The notes: generated from the letters alone by a model not told the origin. A DNA stretch of 64,000 bases from Nereocystis luetkeana (GCA_031213475.1 JARUPZ010000004.1:372001-436000), one strand, 5' to 3'. Counted from the stretch's first letter, positions 21,595-33,502 are shown. Translations and numbers: made by a program.

Positions 21595-22110
21595 CCCATG
21601 CGGGGAGGTAGTCGTTTGCTGCTTGCCTTGGTCATTTGACCATTGACCGCGCATCCCTTTCAAGACTGAGCACCGTTCCTACTCCTGATAGAGACACCTC
21701 CAACATTGGGGTGGTCATTACGTTGTTTCTATATGTTACATTTTTGTTTTGCTATTCTTACCCCCTTTCTGTTTCGCCGCCTGCGCCCACCATATATCTA
21801 CCTGGTATCTCCTAGGATAGCGATCGTTTTCTCGCTGCCCTCTATTTAATAGTGTGCCAAAAACTCATTCATGTCACATTTGTCTATCTCCCTCGTTTCC
21901 TCTTCTAACACGTCACGTTCCTCCTTGTACATTTCACATTCTCCCACTCTGTGAGTTCTACTCTCTATTGCTTCGCCACACGGACACATCTGATCTGTGC
22001 ACCTATTGCCTCCTCCTCCCGGCTACTACTGGTATACCTCTTTCTTCTTTCTGGCAGGTCCAGGTCACCTACACGAACTCGCGCGAAGTCCAATTTTATA
22101 TTTTTGAATA
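21595..22110 (+). repeat. Dispersed repeat related to 8146-8570
   Basis: Shares TTGCTGCTTGCC, CATTTGACCATTGACCGCGC and AGCACCGTTC with the 8.1-8.6 kb repeat and continues about 400 bp further with CT-rich sequence. A splice-acceptor-like TTCTTTCTGGCAG at 22040 is followed by a short open stretch, not convincing as an exon. Bases 22110-22920 show no identifiable feature. Confidence 0.5.
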
Positions 22111-22924
22111 GTCACTTTTACTTTCACCTTCCACCTTAACAGTGGACCACCAAGCAGGCATGATTCTGAAGGCAAATTGATAATTTCAACTTGAGGGAAA
22201 AGTCTTTTGGGGCTTTATTTGCGTGATTTTTTAAGTTAAATATGGAAGTTGGGAGTTGGTCAGCCTTGATGTAGCGTGTTCATGGTGGGCCAACACCCCT
22301 GGTGGAGTCGGGGGGGATTCTTGGCTGCTTCGGTGACCACGATCGAGGCGATAAACCGCGAACCTCAAAGAGAGGCGACCGGAGCAATAGCCGCGCCCAC
22401 GCCCACAGACCATAGCATATCTTAACCCGGGGGTGGCGCCTCAAAGAAAAGTCATGGCCGCCGCACGCCCAATTTTTCAACTTTTCGGCCTGCTCGATCG
22501 GCCAGCCACCACGAAAACCGAGAAAACGAGCAAACAAACAGACGATACGCTCGAGACCTCGATAGCTGCATCACCGCTGCTGTTCAGCACGTGGCGCTTG
22601 AGGGCTCCCTCCGCCCACCCAAAACACCTTGAGAGTGATAGCTTCCTATCCTGACCCACCAAAAAGAAAAAAGAGCCTGGCGGCGGCGACGCGCGCGCGA
22701 CAACGCAAACCATCGCTCTCGTCTACGCTCGTCGCTGTTTGTCGGCTGGGCGTTGTGTGACGCGGTGCGTTATTCCAGGTTATTCCAAATTATGTATGTG
22801 TCTGACCATACGCCGTTTCCCGATAGGACACAAACACGTTTTTTTTTTTTCGAAATCAAATTAGAATTCGTTGAAATTCAAAAATTATTTCCCAATAACA
22901 TAATATAGCGTTCCCCGTTAAGAT

Positions 22925-23025
22925 GGGCCCTAAATCAATTCCTACGAGTATACGCTCGGTGAGACTTGAGTTGAACCCACGAAATTAACCTTACCACCTA
23001 CTAAGCCACCGGGGACGCCGGCAGT
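22925..23025 (-). mobile_element. SINE-B head fragment
   Basis: The minus strand reads CCCCGGTGGCTTAGTAGGTGG, then GGTTCAACTCAAGTCTCACCG, the tRNA-like head of SINE-B. The body is absent. Confidence 0.65.
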
Positions 23026-23055
23026 GCAAATACGCTTTCATTCCTATCCCTTCGC

Positions 23056-23313
23056 TTATTCCCCTGTATTTCTCCAAGTGTTTCTCCGATCGTGTTTCCT
23101 ACCGCTAGCTTTTCCCTTCTTTCTATCTTCCCTTTCTCTTTTTGCCTTGAACCTCCCAAACTTCTCGGCGGACACAATGTCCTTTGGGTTTCCTTCTAGA
23201 CCCTCCCATACTTTCTTAACTACGCTGTCGTGCCTTATTCCAGCTCGCCCTTTTGTTATTTTCTCCCGTACAGCTCTATCAACTATGGTTGGCAACCTCT
23301 TTTTTGGCACGTT
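23056..23313 (-). pseudogene. Lys/Arg-rich open frame, possible element fragment
   Basis: A minus-strand frame of about 85 codons with plausible composition (segments PTIVDRAVREKITKGRAG and KKVWEGLEGNPKDIV), no initiator in good context, and a stop at the downstream end. Bases 23420-23500 beside it carry the dispersed CCATCCGACAATGTG repeat end, so it may be part of a retroposon. The opposite strand reads a hydrophobic Phe/Leu-rich frame, likely its shadow. Family not recognised. Confidence 0.25.
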
Positions 23314-23819
23314 CCTTGCTTTTTTTTGGTTGTTCTTTCAACCTCCTCGTGGCTCTATGTGTCTTAGGTGGGTACATTCCCAGTTCTGCACTTACTTTGT
23401 ACCGTATTACTATTATTGTGCATGCCATCCGACAATGTGTAGTGTTGTTCCAAAAAAATACTCAGGAACTGAAAGTGAAGAACTCTCCAGGAAAAATAGA
23501 CGTACTTGAGCATCTTGATACCTGGTATGTTTTGGCTGCTGTCACTGTACCGTTTCCGACTCTTTTACGAACTTCGCGTTCCCTTCCCATACTCCCCCTG
23601 CATATTCTAGCATTTTGGTACTATTGTATTCATCAGGAGGCATCTCTTGATTCTGGTGTCAAGGTGCGAGTCTGTTAGGATCGCACCCATCTTGCCGACG
23701 TGGGGTGAGGGGGGTGCATAATGCATACTGGAAGCGGAAGACCCCAAGAGATCCCCCCGCACCCCCCAAAGATGGCCGGGGAGGGGGGGGGGGGGTTCGG
23801 GCACCGGAAGCGGGAGAGG

Positions 23820-23980
23820 CCGATATGAATCAAGATCGAGATCGATACCGACACCGATACCGATACCGATATCGATTCCGATATCCATATTGATTCCGAT
23901 ACCAACAGGGGCATATGTGTACAAAGGGGGGCTTCGTCGCGATGGGCTGATGCCCGCCACTACTCCGTGTATGCCCGCAA
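23820..23980. repeat. GATACC/GATATC tandem tract and dispersed fragment
   Basis: 23826-23900 is a degenerate (CGATAC)n tract. 23915-23980 (CAAAGGGGGGCTTCGTCGCG) matches 62572-62645, another two-copy dispersed segment. Bases 24000-24660 contain no supported feature. Confidence 0.6.
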
Positions 23981-24665
23981 ATGTTCGAAATATATAACGT
24001 GCAGCTGTTAAACTAACGTATCAAATAGTATTTATTAGTGTAATCAATGATCGCAAAAAAAACTACCGTCCTGCCAAGGGGCGTACACGGAAGAGGGGTA
24101 AGTGGTGATTGGAACTGAGCGGCTGTATTTACGGCAGGACGATAGACGCTAGAAAAACAAGTTGGGCGCATACTCGGAGCCAGGCGAAGTACTCCGATCC
24201 ACATTTTTGGCATACAGCAGTGTGTGCCGATATCTTGTTGGTAATTCTAAAAATAAGGATTCGTTTTTTTACAGCGTCCGAGACGAGCTAACACGGTTGG
24301 AACAAAATCAGAAACAACGAGGACGAGGAGCATGTCAACCTTGAATCATGCTACAAAGGTAACACCGTATTCTGTTTTTTTGCTCACGCGATGCCTTTAC
24401 TTTCTGCCGTGTGTACTTTACGTTTAAAATCTCTGTTTCCCACCTAGTATGCTCTCGACCTTCCGACGATGGACCATCGGGAGCCTTAGTTGAGATCACG
24501 ACCGTTCGACGGTGGATCCTAAACACGGCAAGTGCACTGTTTTCTGTCATCTGTGTTTCTGCCGTCGACGTCAAATGGCGAGAGAAAGGGATAAACTGCA
24601 TACGTGAGATCTTCGAATCCTCTTTTTCAATGTCCTTCAGCAATGAATGCATGCAGCACAGACCA

Positions 24666-25036
24666 TATCTGTGATTTATGTGGGTATCAAGATCAGCAGG
24701 CGGGACACTTTATATCCCTGGACAGGTCTGCCTATTGAGTCGACACTCGCTGGTACTCATGAGTGTTGTTTGCTTAGAGATGGAAGAAGAGCAGCTTTAT
24801 TCCTTTCATGCTCGGCGGAGACTGACACCAACTTCGTGCGTCTCTGGAAAAACCCCTGGTTTCCCACCTAAGATACGCCTTCCAAGTACTACAAAGACGT
24901 TCCCAGTGCCTGAACCCAGGTAACTACCGGGCTTTCAACCTCATACAAAGCCGTATTATAACACTAGCCCACTCAGATTAGCCGTATATGCAGATTATGG
25001 GAAAGTCGTGGAAACCCCGATTGTACGAACTAGAAC
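24666..25036 (+). repeat. Dispersed repeat, left part (split by a hAT-like insertion)
   Basis: Homologous to 33683-34320: both contain CAGGTCTGCCTRTTGAG, AGAGCAGCTT, ATAACACTAGCCCACTC and a TATGGGAAA block leading to GAACTAG. The homology resumes after the inserted element at 26914 (AAGATGCGG and following). The second copy provides the unoccupied site. Class unknown; no intact frame. Confidence 0.65.
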
Positions 25037-25044
25037 ATGAGTCG

Positions 25045-26905
25045 TAGGCCTAATCTTCTAAGACGAGCGAAGCGAGCCGTAAGTCGGACTGGGAAATCGA
25101 GCGTAGCGAGGTATTAAGACGGCCGCAGGCCGAAAAAAAAATCGTCCAAGTCGCGCGAATTTCAATCGTCTTAATCCATATTTTGCGTCTTAGCACGTCT
25201 TGGACTCGTCTTAGCGCGTCTTAGACTCGTCTTAGCGCGCCTTAGACACGTCTTGGCACGTCTTAGATTCGTCTTGGCACGTCTTAGGTTCGTCTAGGCA
25301 CGTCTTAGGTTCGTCTATAGGCACGTCTAAGCTCTTGGCAGTACTAAAGCAAGAATTATGTCGAAAACTAACAGTTAGCTACTTCAACGAGGCACGGGTA
25401 CAGCAATATACAGCAACCACACAACGACGTAGAGCGCCACTAAATACGGCAATAATCCGAGGATCAAGCTACCGGTACCTGATAAGTGCGATTATTACGT
25501 GTAATGATGGACGAACAGCATGATCACGTACCTGGTACTCCTACGTACTAAATTGTAGTTCCTTGCTTGTTGGCATTTAAATTTTGACGTCACGCACAGC
25601 AGTACATAATTGATACCAGGTGGTACCTACTGGTATATTTGAGTATCTATACCAGGTATATGTGTGTCTTTGTACATTAACTCGTGCATACGTGCCCACA
25701 ATACATTCGAAGTGAAAGCTCCGAAATCGCATTGCGAATAGAAGGCACCAGGTACCTGGTTTTATTGCGTCGTTTGTTTTCCACGAGGACGAATTTCATA
25801 CCGTCAGCAGCCGTGGATACCAACAAACTCAGATGTAATTTTTCACGTATTAATAGTGTTAATAGTAGTATTATTAATATTAATAGCAACCTACGAAGCC
25901 GTCAACGGAAAAAAGAAAGTCTTAAGAGATAACTGCAGTATTTAGTATTTGTCCTAAACGATGTCGTTCGAAAAACGACACGTTGCTACCGGTGGTATAT
26001 AGTGATGCATCCGCGGTGAGAGCATACCAACGGATTTTGCGCAAACCACTACTAATATTATAACAATAGTAACTGCCCTGCCCACGGAACACAGAAAGAG
26101 AGCAGTTAGTTGTTGTCCTATCTATGTTGGGCGTCCCAAATAAGGCATTATGTCACCTATAGTATTATACCGATGTACCACGGTTAACGTAGCAATAATA
26201 ATAGCAAAAAAAACGAGAAAACGAACAGCAGTATAGACTAGTCGCCCTAAAGCATGCAACTTTTGTTTTGCAATATATATTACCACGTTAAGAACCAACA
26301 CAACTTGAAACCAAACAGAAGTAGCAGTAATCCTAAGGTAGTAGTATGTCGAAGAAATTTGTTTCCGAGGTTTTCTTCTTTCGGGAAAGTTAAGAGTGAT
26401 CCATGTTGAAGATCATGCTGCACATTGTCGGATGGCAAAATAAATAATAATAATAATAATAGGAGCGGACCTACACCATCACACCCATCTGCCAAGTGGC
26501 GAGAGAGGATAGAGACATCTTTTATTTTTCGTTTTTCTAAAGATAATAATGCCATCCTCGAAAATACGGAGAACCGGGTTCGATGTCCCCGGTGACAGGA
26601 AAAATCGCATGGAGGCCCGAGAAAAGAAGGTTCGAAAGAAGCAAGTTGGGGTAGTCGATTCATTTGTCGTCCCCGCTTTGTTTCCACCCATTTCCACAGC
26701 TCGCTGTGGTCGTGTCGACCCCCTAAGACGCCTCGACCGGCGCCTGGTGCATTCTAAGACGAATCTAAGACGTGCTAAGACGAATCTAAACGTGCCAAGA
26801 CGAATCTAAGACGTGTCAAGACGTGATATCGCGAGTAAGACGGGCCTGTCTCGAGAGAAACGGATTAAGACATATTTTAAGACACGTCTTAGAAGATTGG
26901 GCCTA
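25045..26905. mobile_element. Non-autonomous hAT-like DNA transposon, 1861 bp
   Basis: Terminal inverted repeats TAGGCCTAATCTTCTAAGAC and its imperfect complement ending GATTGGGCCTA are flanked by an exact 8-bp duplication, ATGAGTCG (25037-25044 and 26906-26913). Inside each end, subterminal arrays of CGTCTTAGA-type units (25190-25335, and inverted at 26750-26890) resemble transposase-binding repeats. An 8-bp duplication and TAG-starting ends fit hAT, although P and Merlin families also give 8 bp. No transposase frame is present, so it would depend on a partner. The interior carries the dispersed GGATGGCAA repeat end at about 26340-26440 and TACCAGGTA copies. Confidence 0.8.
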
Positions 26906-26913
26906 ATGAGTCG

Positions 26914-27200
26914 AAGATGCGGATCCTCAAAAATCACTCCCACACCTCTGAACGACAAGGCAACGAAGCCGGTAAAGTACTTGAAACAAATGAAAGGAGG
27001 ACCTAGCCTTAAGGGGCAGGAAGAAATTGTCAACGAAAATCATCGCCATGTCACCCGCGACAGGGGGGGAAGGCGAGGGAGATGCATGGAAAAGCGAAAA
27101 GTGAATATCAAAAACGAGGAGAAAAATATCACGGAAGATGTCAAGAACCACCGAAAACCCAGCCTTCAATTCTGGAAACGTGTCCTGTGCCACAGATGAG
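26914..27200 (+). repeat. Dispersed repeat, right part
   Basis: Continuation of the repeat split by the hAT-like element (AAGATGCGG, then CGAAGCCGG-like sequence), aligning with 34312-34410. Bases 27060-27200 have a short plus-strand Lys-rich frame without other support. Confidence 0.55.
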
Positions 27201-27469
27201 TGGCCCGATTACCCAGACCAACCCCGATACTGAGCGGGGGTGGTAGGCAGGACAAAATACGCAAAAACCATCCCAAAACCAAGCCCAAGAAAAACAAACA
27301 AACCAGGAACACACCTAGTGGAACAAAACCCGACCCGAAAACTCGGAAAACGCCAAGAAGTAGAAGAAAACACCCCCTAAAGCCCAGGGAAACGTCAAGA
27401 AAAAAAAAGAATGTCGAGTGCAGCCGAAAAGCGAAAGTCAGCTATCCACGCCGGCGCCTCGATTGTTTT

Positions 27470-27925
27470 CTATGTCACGCTGGACCCCCCGTGCAAACGC
27501 GCTACCCGAGTGATTTTGCAGACACCTAAAACCTCCTCCAGCTTCCGTCGAAGTCGTATAGCCGCAGAAAGAGGAAGCTTGACGGGTCCCGGACCGTCCA
27601 AAAACGGAACCAAATGTACTCCATCCGTCGGCGTAGTCGCGCTGACGTTCCCGAGCCACCACAGATCGTCGTCGTCCTTGCACCAAGAATGGGCCTCGTT
27701 GGGAAACACGGTGTTGCAGTATCGGCAAAGCCAGTCGGCGTGCGAGACGCAGTCATAGCCGGGTGCCAGGAACCGCTCGCCGTTACTTCGATAAAGCTCG
27801 CGTTGTGCCGCGCCGATTCTCATCCGGCGGTACAGGCGGTTGGTTTGGCGGTGCTGGTTCGGGATGCCGGCCCAGTAGCGCAAAATTGCGTGGCGAGAAA
27901 GCTGAAGGTCCATTTCCCGTTCCAA
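27470..27925 (-). pseudogene. Gypsy C-terminal domain downstream of integrase
   Basis: A 151-codon frame downstream of the integrase core in element order. It is rich in aromatic and charged residues (segments ILRYWAGIPNQHRQTNRLYR and KDDDDLWWLGNVS), consistent with a chromatin- or nucleic-acid-binding tail such as a chromo/Tudor-like domain, though no canonical chromodomain is evident. Its link to the upstream frame (27783-28103) needs a frameshift. The end near 27438 in another frame suggests a second shift. Confidence 0.55.
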
Positions 27926-27964
27926 GGGTTGGGCGGGATAGTCCTGTCCAGTGCGTCTCGCACA

Positions 27965-29157
27965 TCACCGCGATGACGCCACCTCGACCTCGAACCGATT
28001 GGAGTCCGGTAATCTTTTCCCCTTCGAGTCGTTGCAGAGGGGTCGAAACGACCTCCTGGGTGGCGTAGTACGGGGGAGATTTCTTGGAGAAGTTGTTGAG
28101 CACGTATCGCGTCTACCTCGCAGGCAAATACTTCGGCATGTCACCACGGTCGTGGGGATTGGCACAGGGCTTGAAGCGTAGAACTGATCCACGCCGGCAA
28201 GCATCCGCGCCGGGTACATCGGAAGGAAGATCCAAATACGGTAGCTTTGCCCCGAGAGGAGATCCGTTCGGGGTGTCCGCTGAGGAGCAGGGGCGCGAAC
28301 GATATCGTACGCGCGCTGCTGGCGGTCCGTCGCCACGTCGCAGTGGGCGAGGTGGTCGCGGGCCAAGCTCTGGTGGCCGGCTACTCCAGCACGCTCGAAA
28401 ATCGTGAGAGGGAGGCGTGACAACCGACCCACAAGTACCTCGTTGAGAGCCGAACCCGTGGCGGCGCTGACCGAATTGTTGTACGCAAATTCGACGTGAG
28501 GGAGCTGTTCATCCCAGTTGTTGTGGAGCTCGTTGACGACCATTGCCAGCATCTGAGCCATCGAGTGGTTTACACGTTCCACCCCACCGTTGCCGTTTGG
28601 GTGGTAGGAGCTGGTGGCAATTGTTCGAACCCCGAGAAGCTGATATATACGGCGTGCGAAAGCTTGGAGCAGAAATAGAGGCCGCTGTCCGAGAGGATGC
28701 TGCGCGGGCATCTCCAGAGGGGAATATACCAGTTGATGAGAACGTGAGCCGCGCCCTCAGCGGCGAACTCTGCCGCTGTGACGGCGTACATGTCGGCTCG
28801 GCGGCTGAAACGATCAGTGAAAAGCAAGATATAGGTATTTTCCCGAGGCGTCACTGGGAGAGGGCCAAAATAGTCGATGCTGACGGTGATGCCGGGCCCT
28901 TCTAGCAAGGACATTGTGATGGTGGGCCGCCGGACCGTCTGCCGTGACGTTTTCCGTGCTTTGCACTTCAAGCAGCTGCGTAGCCACCACCGGGTGCAGA
29001 TGCTCATACCGACCCACCAGCAGAAACGCTCGAGCATATGTAGGGTGAGCGCGGTTCCTAGGTGGCGCAGGAAACCGTGGAATGGCACGCCTGCATGACC
29101 CAGGGGTGCATGAGCAGCGGCACATAATTGCGAATAGGCTTGTCGTTCTATAAACAT
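27965..29157 (-). pseudogene. Gypsy integrase, frameshifted
   Basis: The upstream frame (29157-28570) holds the zinc-binding region (several His, then CLKC at residues 62-65), the first catalytic Asp in TVSIDYFG (residue 95) and the second in ILSDSG (residue 157). The third catalytic residue, Glu in HPNGNGGVERVN, lies in a different frame (28711-27965), about 35 residues on. All three D,D(35)E residues are therefore present but separated by a frameshift within the 28570-28711 overlap. Confidence 0.85.
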
Positions 29158-29169
29158 GCCGTACGACCC

Positions 29170-30393
29170 ACCGGGCGTTCCGTGTCTGACGCAAGGGGGG
29201 AAGACGGCTGGCGGACGAGTAGAACAATACCCGCGTCGGTGGTGTGCAAGCGGCCTTTGGTAGCCAGCTCCTGAACCTCAGAAAAAGGGGGGGCGCTGGT
29301 GCGAAGGGAAACACTACAAAAACTCGACTGGCAAAACGTCCCGCCGGCCAAGAGCTATGTAGCGCATGGAGGCGTTGCACGCAGGCTCGGCCTGTTGTTC
29401 CCGAGCCCAGTCGGCGTGTGAATAGCGCCCTGCGGAATCACCGAACGGAAATTCGGCGGCTCCGCCGAGGGCGTCCAAGTCGGTCGTGGTGACGGGCGGT
29501 GCGTCAGTTGGCGGCGGAAGCCGTAAAAGAGGAGTTCCCATGGGCTCGGCGCGGTCACGGTCGCACGGGATGGGTACAGTCGGGGCCGATGAAGCGGGAG
29601 GAGCCTGGGGCCAAAAAGACGGGTGCGGGTGGTCGCGGCCGTGGCGCTCGCGGCGGGGTGATAGCACGCCGGGGTGATGATCTAAGGGCCCCGCCAGACC
29701 CGAAGCCATGATCAACAGCATGCGGCGCGGTGCCAGCGGCGGTGGCTGTTCGTCGGCGCGTCCGAGTGGAGATGCGGCCCGAAGACGGCAGAACATTCAG
29801 AGGCGCCGGGGCAGACGCGGCCGGATCATTGATCACAGCGGAACCTTTTCCCTGTAAAGTGCTTGTCAGGGGAGGAGCGCGCTGGGCGACAATCGTCGCT
29901 GCAGCGGGGACTTCTGAAGAGCCCTGACCTGAAGGGGCAGACGCAGCCAAAGCAGTGATCACGGCGGAATCTTCTCCCTGTAAAGTGTTCGTCGGGGGAG
30001 GAGCGCGCTGGGCGGAAATCATCGCTGAGGCGGGGGCTTCTGCGGAGCCCTGGTCGCCCCCGGAGGGTACGGCAAAAACCGAAGCGAAAAGCGGTGTTGG
30101 CGATGGGTGAAAAAACCCTCAAGCTAAGATGGCGATCGACGGTGGCGACGGAAGCAGAGACACCAGCGACGAATCTCCCCGAAAGAGCAGAGAGGTCGTC
30201 AATCCTCATACGTGGCCCGTGTGCGCGAAAATCGCGAAAGTCCGAAGAGGTTGAAGGCAGCCCACCCAAGACGGCACTTTCGGTGCGGGGCACCATTCCC
30301 CCCAAACCTACACCGGGGTTCGGAGAAGAGCGAGTGCGAAGCCCGCAGGCTCGGATGTGGAAGATACGGCCGTCCTTGTCGGGGGTGAGGCGG
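29170..30393 (-). pseudogene. Gypsy pol linker, eroded
   Basis: Between RNase H and integrase. The minus strand has only short frames in different phases, with Pro/Ala/Ser-rich stretches. Two imperfect tandem copies of about 130 bp (29830-29900 and 29950-30020, sharing CCTGTAAAGTG and GGGGAGGAGCGCGCTGGGCG) form an internal duplication. No conserved domain is recognised. Confidence 0.45.
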
Positions 30394-30830
30394 CTAGACC
30401 CACTGCGGTTCTTCTGTGGCGGGCTCCGGCAAGCGGAAGAGAAAATCAGCATTTCCGTTGGCGCTGCCCTTGCGGCACTCGAGGGTGTAGTCGAACGCGG
30501 TGAGGAACTCGAGCCACCGCTGGACTCGCGCGTTGTGGTCCCCTACCTTGTCGATGCTCTCAAGTGCTTTGTGGTTCGAAAATACACGAAACCTCATGCC
30601 CCATAGGTGGCCTCGGAGTCGTTTGATGGCCCAGACAATACTGCCAGCTTCCAGGTCCTACGGGGTCCAGCGCCTCTCGGAATCGAGGGTGGCGCGGCTG
30701 GTATAAGCAATGGGCTGTACCGAGCCGTCCGGTTGTTCTTGTTTTAGCGCAGCACCAAAACCGTCGACGCAGGCGTCACAGTACACGTGGAAGGGGCGGG
30801 AGCCGTCGGCTACAGCATCCCAGTCCGGAC
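30394..30830 (-). pseudogene. Gypsy RNase H, split
   Basis: The N-terminal part (FHVYCDACVDGFGAAL) is in the same frame as the polymerase ORF. The C-terminal part is a separate 67-codon frame with SNHKALES and ARVQRWLEFLTAFDYTLE, typical of Ty3/Gypsy RNase H. The family usually has Asp before HKALE; here it is Asn. A break near 30600-30660 separates the halves. Confidence 0.8.
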
Positions 30831-31730
30831 AGACCAAAATTGGCGGGGCAGCGAGCTCGGCGGGGATCTGGTGAACGATAACTTCCACGGTCGGCGTAAA
30901 GATGTACTTAACCCCACCCCGGAGGCGGACAGTGAGAGGGTGGATCCGTTTGAACAGGTCGGGTAGGAATTTGCGACAATATCCCACGCCGCCCATCAGC
31001 GCACGGACCTGTTTGAGGCTCTTGAGCATGTGCATTTTCACCAAAGCCGAACCTTTTTCCGCATTGGGGCGTATACCCGCGGGCGAAGTGGAGTGGCCCA
31101 GAAAATTAGCGTCCGTGGCGCCGAGGCGAGTCTTCGAGGGGGAGAACGCGAGGTTGTGTTTGCGCAGGCGTTCGAAGAAGGCTCCTATCGTCTTGACGTG
31201 GGCCGTCGGATCAGAGTCGAAGACAATCACATCATCTAGGTAGGCCGCCACCTGTGCCAGACCTTTAAAGGCTTCGTTAATCACTGTGATAAACTAGCCG
31301 GGCGAAGCACTGCAGGCTTGGGGCATGACGAGCCACTCGTTAGAGGTCCGTAGGAGTGCAAAACGCCGTGAGAGGGACGGTGTCCTTGTGCGCGGTAATC
31401 TGGTGGAACGAGGAGACCAAATGGAAGAGAGAAAAAAAACGTCCCTTCCCCAGGGAGTCGAGGACTTGGTCCACGCAAGGAATGGGCAGCTGGTTGAGGT
31501 TGCTGATCTGGTTGAGTTTCGTATAGTTCACGGTGACTCGAACGCGTACAGACTTCTTCGGGATGGCCACCAGCGGGATCGAGTACGGACAGGTCGAGTG
31601 CTGGATCAGACCTGCCGCCAGATACTGGTCCAAGGTGGCCTCCACTTCCTTGGCCAGGATGGGATTGATGCGATGCGGCCTGGGCGTGACAGCAGCGTTT
31701 CCTTCCGGGACCGAAATCACGAAGGCATCA
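30658..31730 (-). pseudogene. Gypsy reverse transcriptase, inactivated
   Basis: The finger and palm start is in 31720-31340 (family segment HRINPILAKEVEATLDQYL) and the active-site box AYLDDVIVF is in 31284-30658 (about 31242). The two frames are separated by stops and a shift at 31281-31345, where the motif-B region lies. The first catalytic aspartate of motif A is replaced by His (FSLFHLVSSF, codon about 31421-31423), which alone should abolish polymerisation. Confidence 0.9.
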
Positions 31731-32541
31731 ACGAGCAGGAACCATAATCAGACTTGGACGTCGGGAAAACGTCAGGAAATTTGCAGAGAACATCCCCCAG
31801 CTGTTCGCAGGCCTCAGGGGTCCAGTCCGTGCCGTGAAGGCCAAAAGCCACCTCCCGCAGATGCAACGGCAAACGTGCCCAGACGCGCAGGAACGAGGTG
31901 CGCTGTTCTGGGCTTGAACGCTCAAGCAGTGCAGGCGAGGGCGAGGCCGGGGCTGTGACGGGGAGAGCTGTAACTGCTGAGGTCGGAGACACCTCAGATA
32001 GTCCGGAGGGAGGGCTAGGGGCTCGGTTGTCCTGCTGCAAAACGTCCTGCGCAACGCTCAGCAGCGGGGCGTGGGCGACGCCGAGGGTATCCCCCGACTC
32101 GAGAGCCGCCACTCCAACGAGGGGAAGAACCTGTCACCCGGAGGCGACGAAGTGCTTCTCAACCGGGGGCAGGTCGGACTGGGGCATCATGTCGACCAAG
32201 TAGTGTCGAGTGAGCGCCGGGGAGCCATCGCTTCGAGCCAAGTTGACAGTGAGCAGTTAAGGACCGTCGGACAGGGTGACGCCTGTCGCACCCTCGTAGC
32301 GTAGATGGAAGCCTCCACCCGAAGCGGTGGGGTCGATGGCATACACGGAGATGCCTGTCGGGGCGTGGTGAACCAACTCGAGCTCGCCAAAAACGCGTTG
32401 GTCAGACGGCCGAGGTGGCAAAAAGCGGTAGGAGCGGCTATTAAAACGCATCCAGCAGTCACGTCCCAACAGTACTGCATGCTGCTTCACTGAGGGGGGA
32501 AACCACGCAGGCCCAAACTGCGAGGGAGCACACAGGCTCAT
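31717..32541 (-). pseudogene. Gypsy protease/pre-RT region, broken
   Basis: The minus-strand frame 32541-32257 contains LLGRDCWMRF, resembling the C-terminal end of retroelement aspartic proteases. The Asp-Thr/Ser-Gly active site is not visible. A second frame (32112-31717) leads into the polymerase (CKFPDVFPTSKSDYGSCSL), a typical connector ending at the reverse-transcriptase start, and is shifted relative to it at about 31720. Confidence 0.6.
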
Positions 32542-33167
32542 TTTCTCGAAACAAATGGGCGCTCAGGCGTACACGCGTCGAAGTCTTCAGGGGGGGCGAT
32601 TCGCCAAACCCCCCCCAGAACGAGGGGCGCTAATCCTCGGGACTATGATCAGCCAGCGCGTCAGAGAAATAGGTCGAAAACTCCAAGGAAGGACCTGGGC
32701 AAGCGCAGGCCACGGCCAAAGGGCGGCACTGAGGAAATCTCATGAATTCTGTCAGTCGTGGTCGGAGTGCAAAATTGATGAGAGGAGGCGGGGTGTACTA
32801 ACCCGGCCTAACTTGCGCAGAGGGTGTCGCGAACGGCGGAAAGAGCTTTCCCGAGCATATGTTTCCCACGCCACGGAGAGGGGTCTTGTTATTCAAGGCA
32901 GTAGCACAACAGTTTTGAATGAGTTTCGCGTTTTCACAGCGGGGAGGCCTGGAGAGACAGCTGTGTGGTTTTATTGTGGTTTTTGGACCTTCTGCGTTTG
33001 GAGATATATGATCTATGCCAAGATCGAAGATCGAAGGAAACGATGTTGTGGATCTTGGACATTCCACCTCATGTACGAGTAGTATACTTGCTCTTTTTAG
33101 CTCTCTTCCGGCGACGCAAATCTCGCGGATGTCTGACATTTTGTACCTGGTTTTGGAGTGAGCTAAT

Positions 33168-33502
33168 ACCGGTCGCCCCGGTGGTTCAAGTGGTTAACCT
33201 CGAATTCTACTTGTTGGAGTCCTGGGTTCGAGCCCCAAGTGGGTCGGACTTTGACTTTATTTGCAATTATAAAAAAGGATTCAATTGTTGAGAGCACCTT
33301 GCAGCGTGGGTAGGCACAATTCGATGCGAGTCGACGAGGGAAGAAAAGGATGAAATCTTCTCGCGATAAAAATGAAGGCACGTACCGTAGCGGGAAGGGG
33401 GGAGAAGAGCCTGCTATGTGACCCCGGATCTGAGTTACGAGTTGGAAGGAGAGAGAGAAGAAGATGTGCGAAGATAATGAATGGGATGAGAAAAAAACAA
33501 AA
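33168..33502 (+). mobile_element. SINE-A, reference full-length copy
   Basis: Complete plus-strand copy. The tRNA-like head GGTCGCCCCGGTGGTTCAAG with GTTAACC and B-box GGGTTCGAGCCCC is followed by GGTCGGACTTTGACTTTATT, the 200-bp body and an A tail at 33490. The head resembles a tRNA in its promoter boxes, but the arms do not fold as a cloverleaf in later positions. Confidence 0.9.

Larger units (their letters stand above)
27410..32600 (-). mobile_element. Degenerate Ty3/Gypsy retrotransposon, pol region
   Basis: Read on the minus strand the order is protease-like end, reverse transcriptase, RNase H, linker, integrase with zinc-binding N-terminus, and a C-terminal domain. Reverse transcriptase before integrase is the Ty3/Gypsy order. 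Frames are broken at many points by stops and frameshifts, so it is not functional as it stands. Comparing 26.9-27.45 kb with 32.6-33.17 kb by eye revealed no long terminal repeats, and no primer-binding site or gag with a CCHC knuckle was seen. It is probably a truncated or LTR-less remnant between the two copies of the 24.7/33.7-kb dispersed repeat. Confidence 0.9.

Noticed and set aside
23024..23509. 161-codon plus-strand frame rich in Phe/Leu
   Set aside because: Hydrophobic composition is the mirror of the Lys/Arg-rich minus frame, and it runs into a dispersed repeat.
26914..33170. Long terminal repeats of the Gypsy element
   Set aside because: Comparing the regions on both sides of the pol remnant by eye showed no matching direct repeat or primer-binding site.
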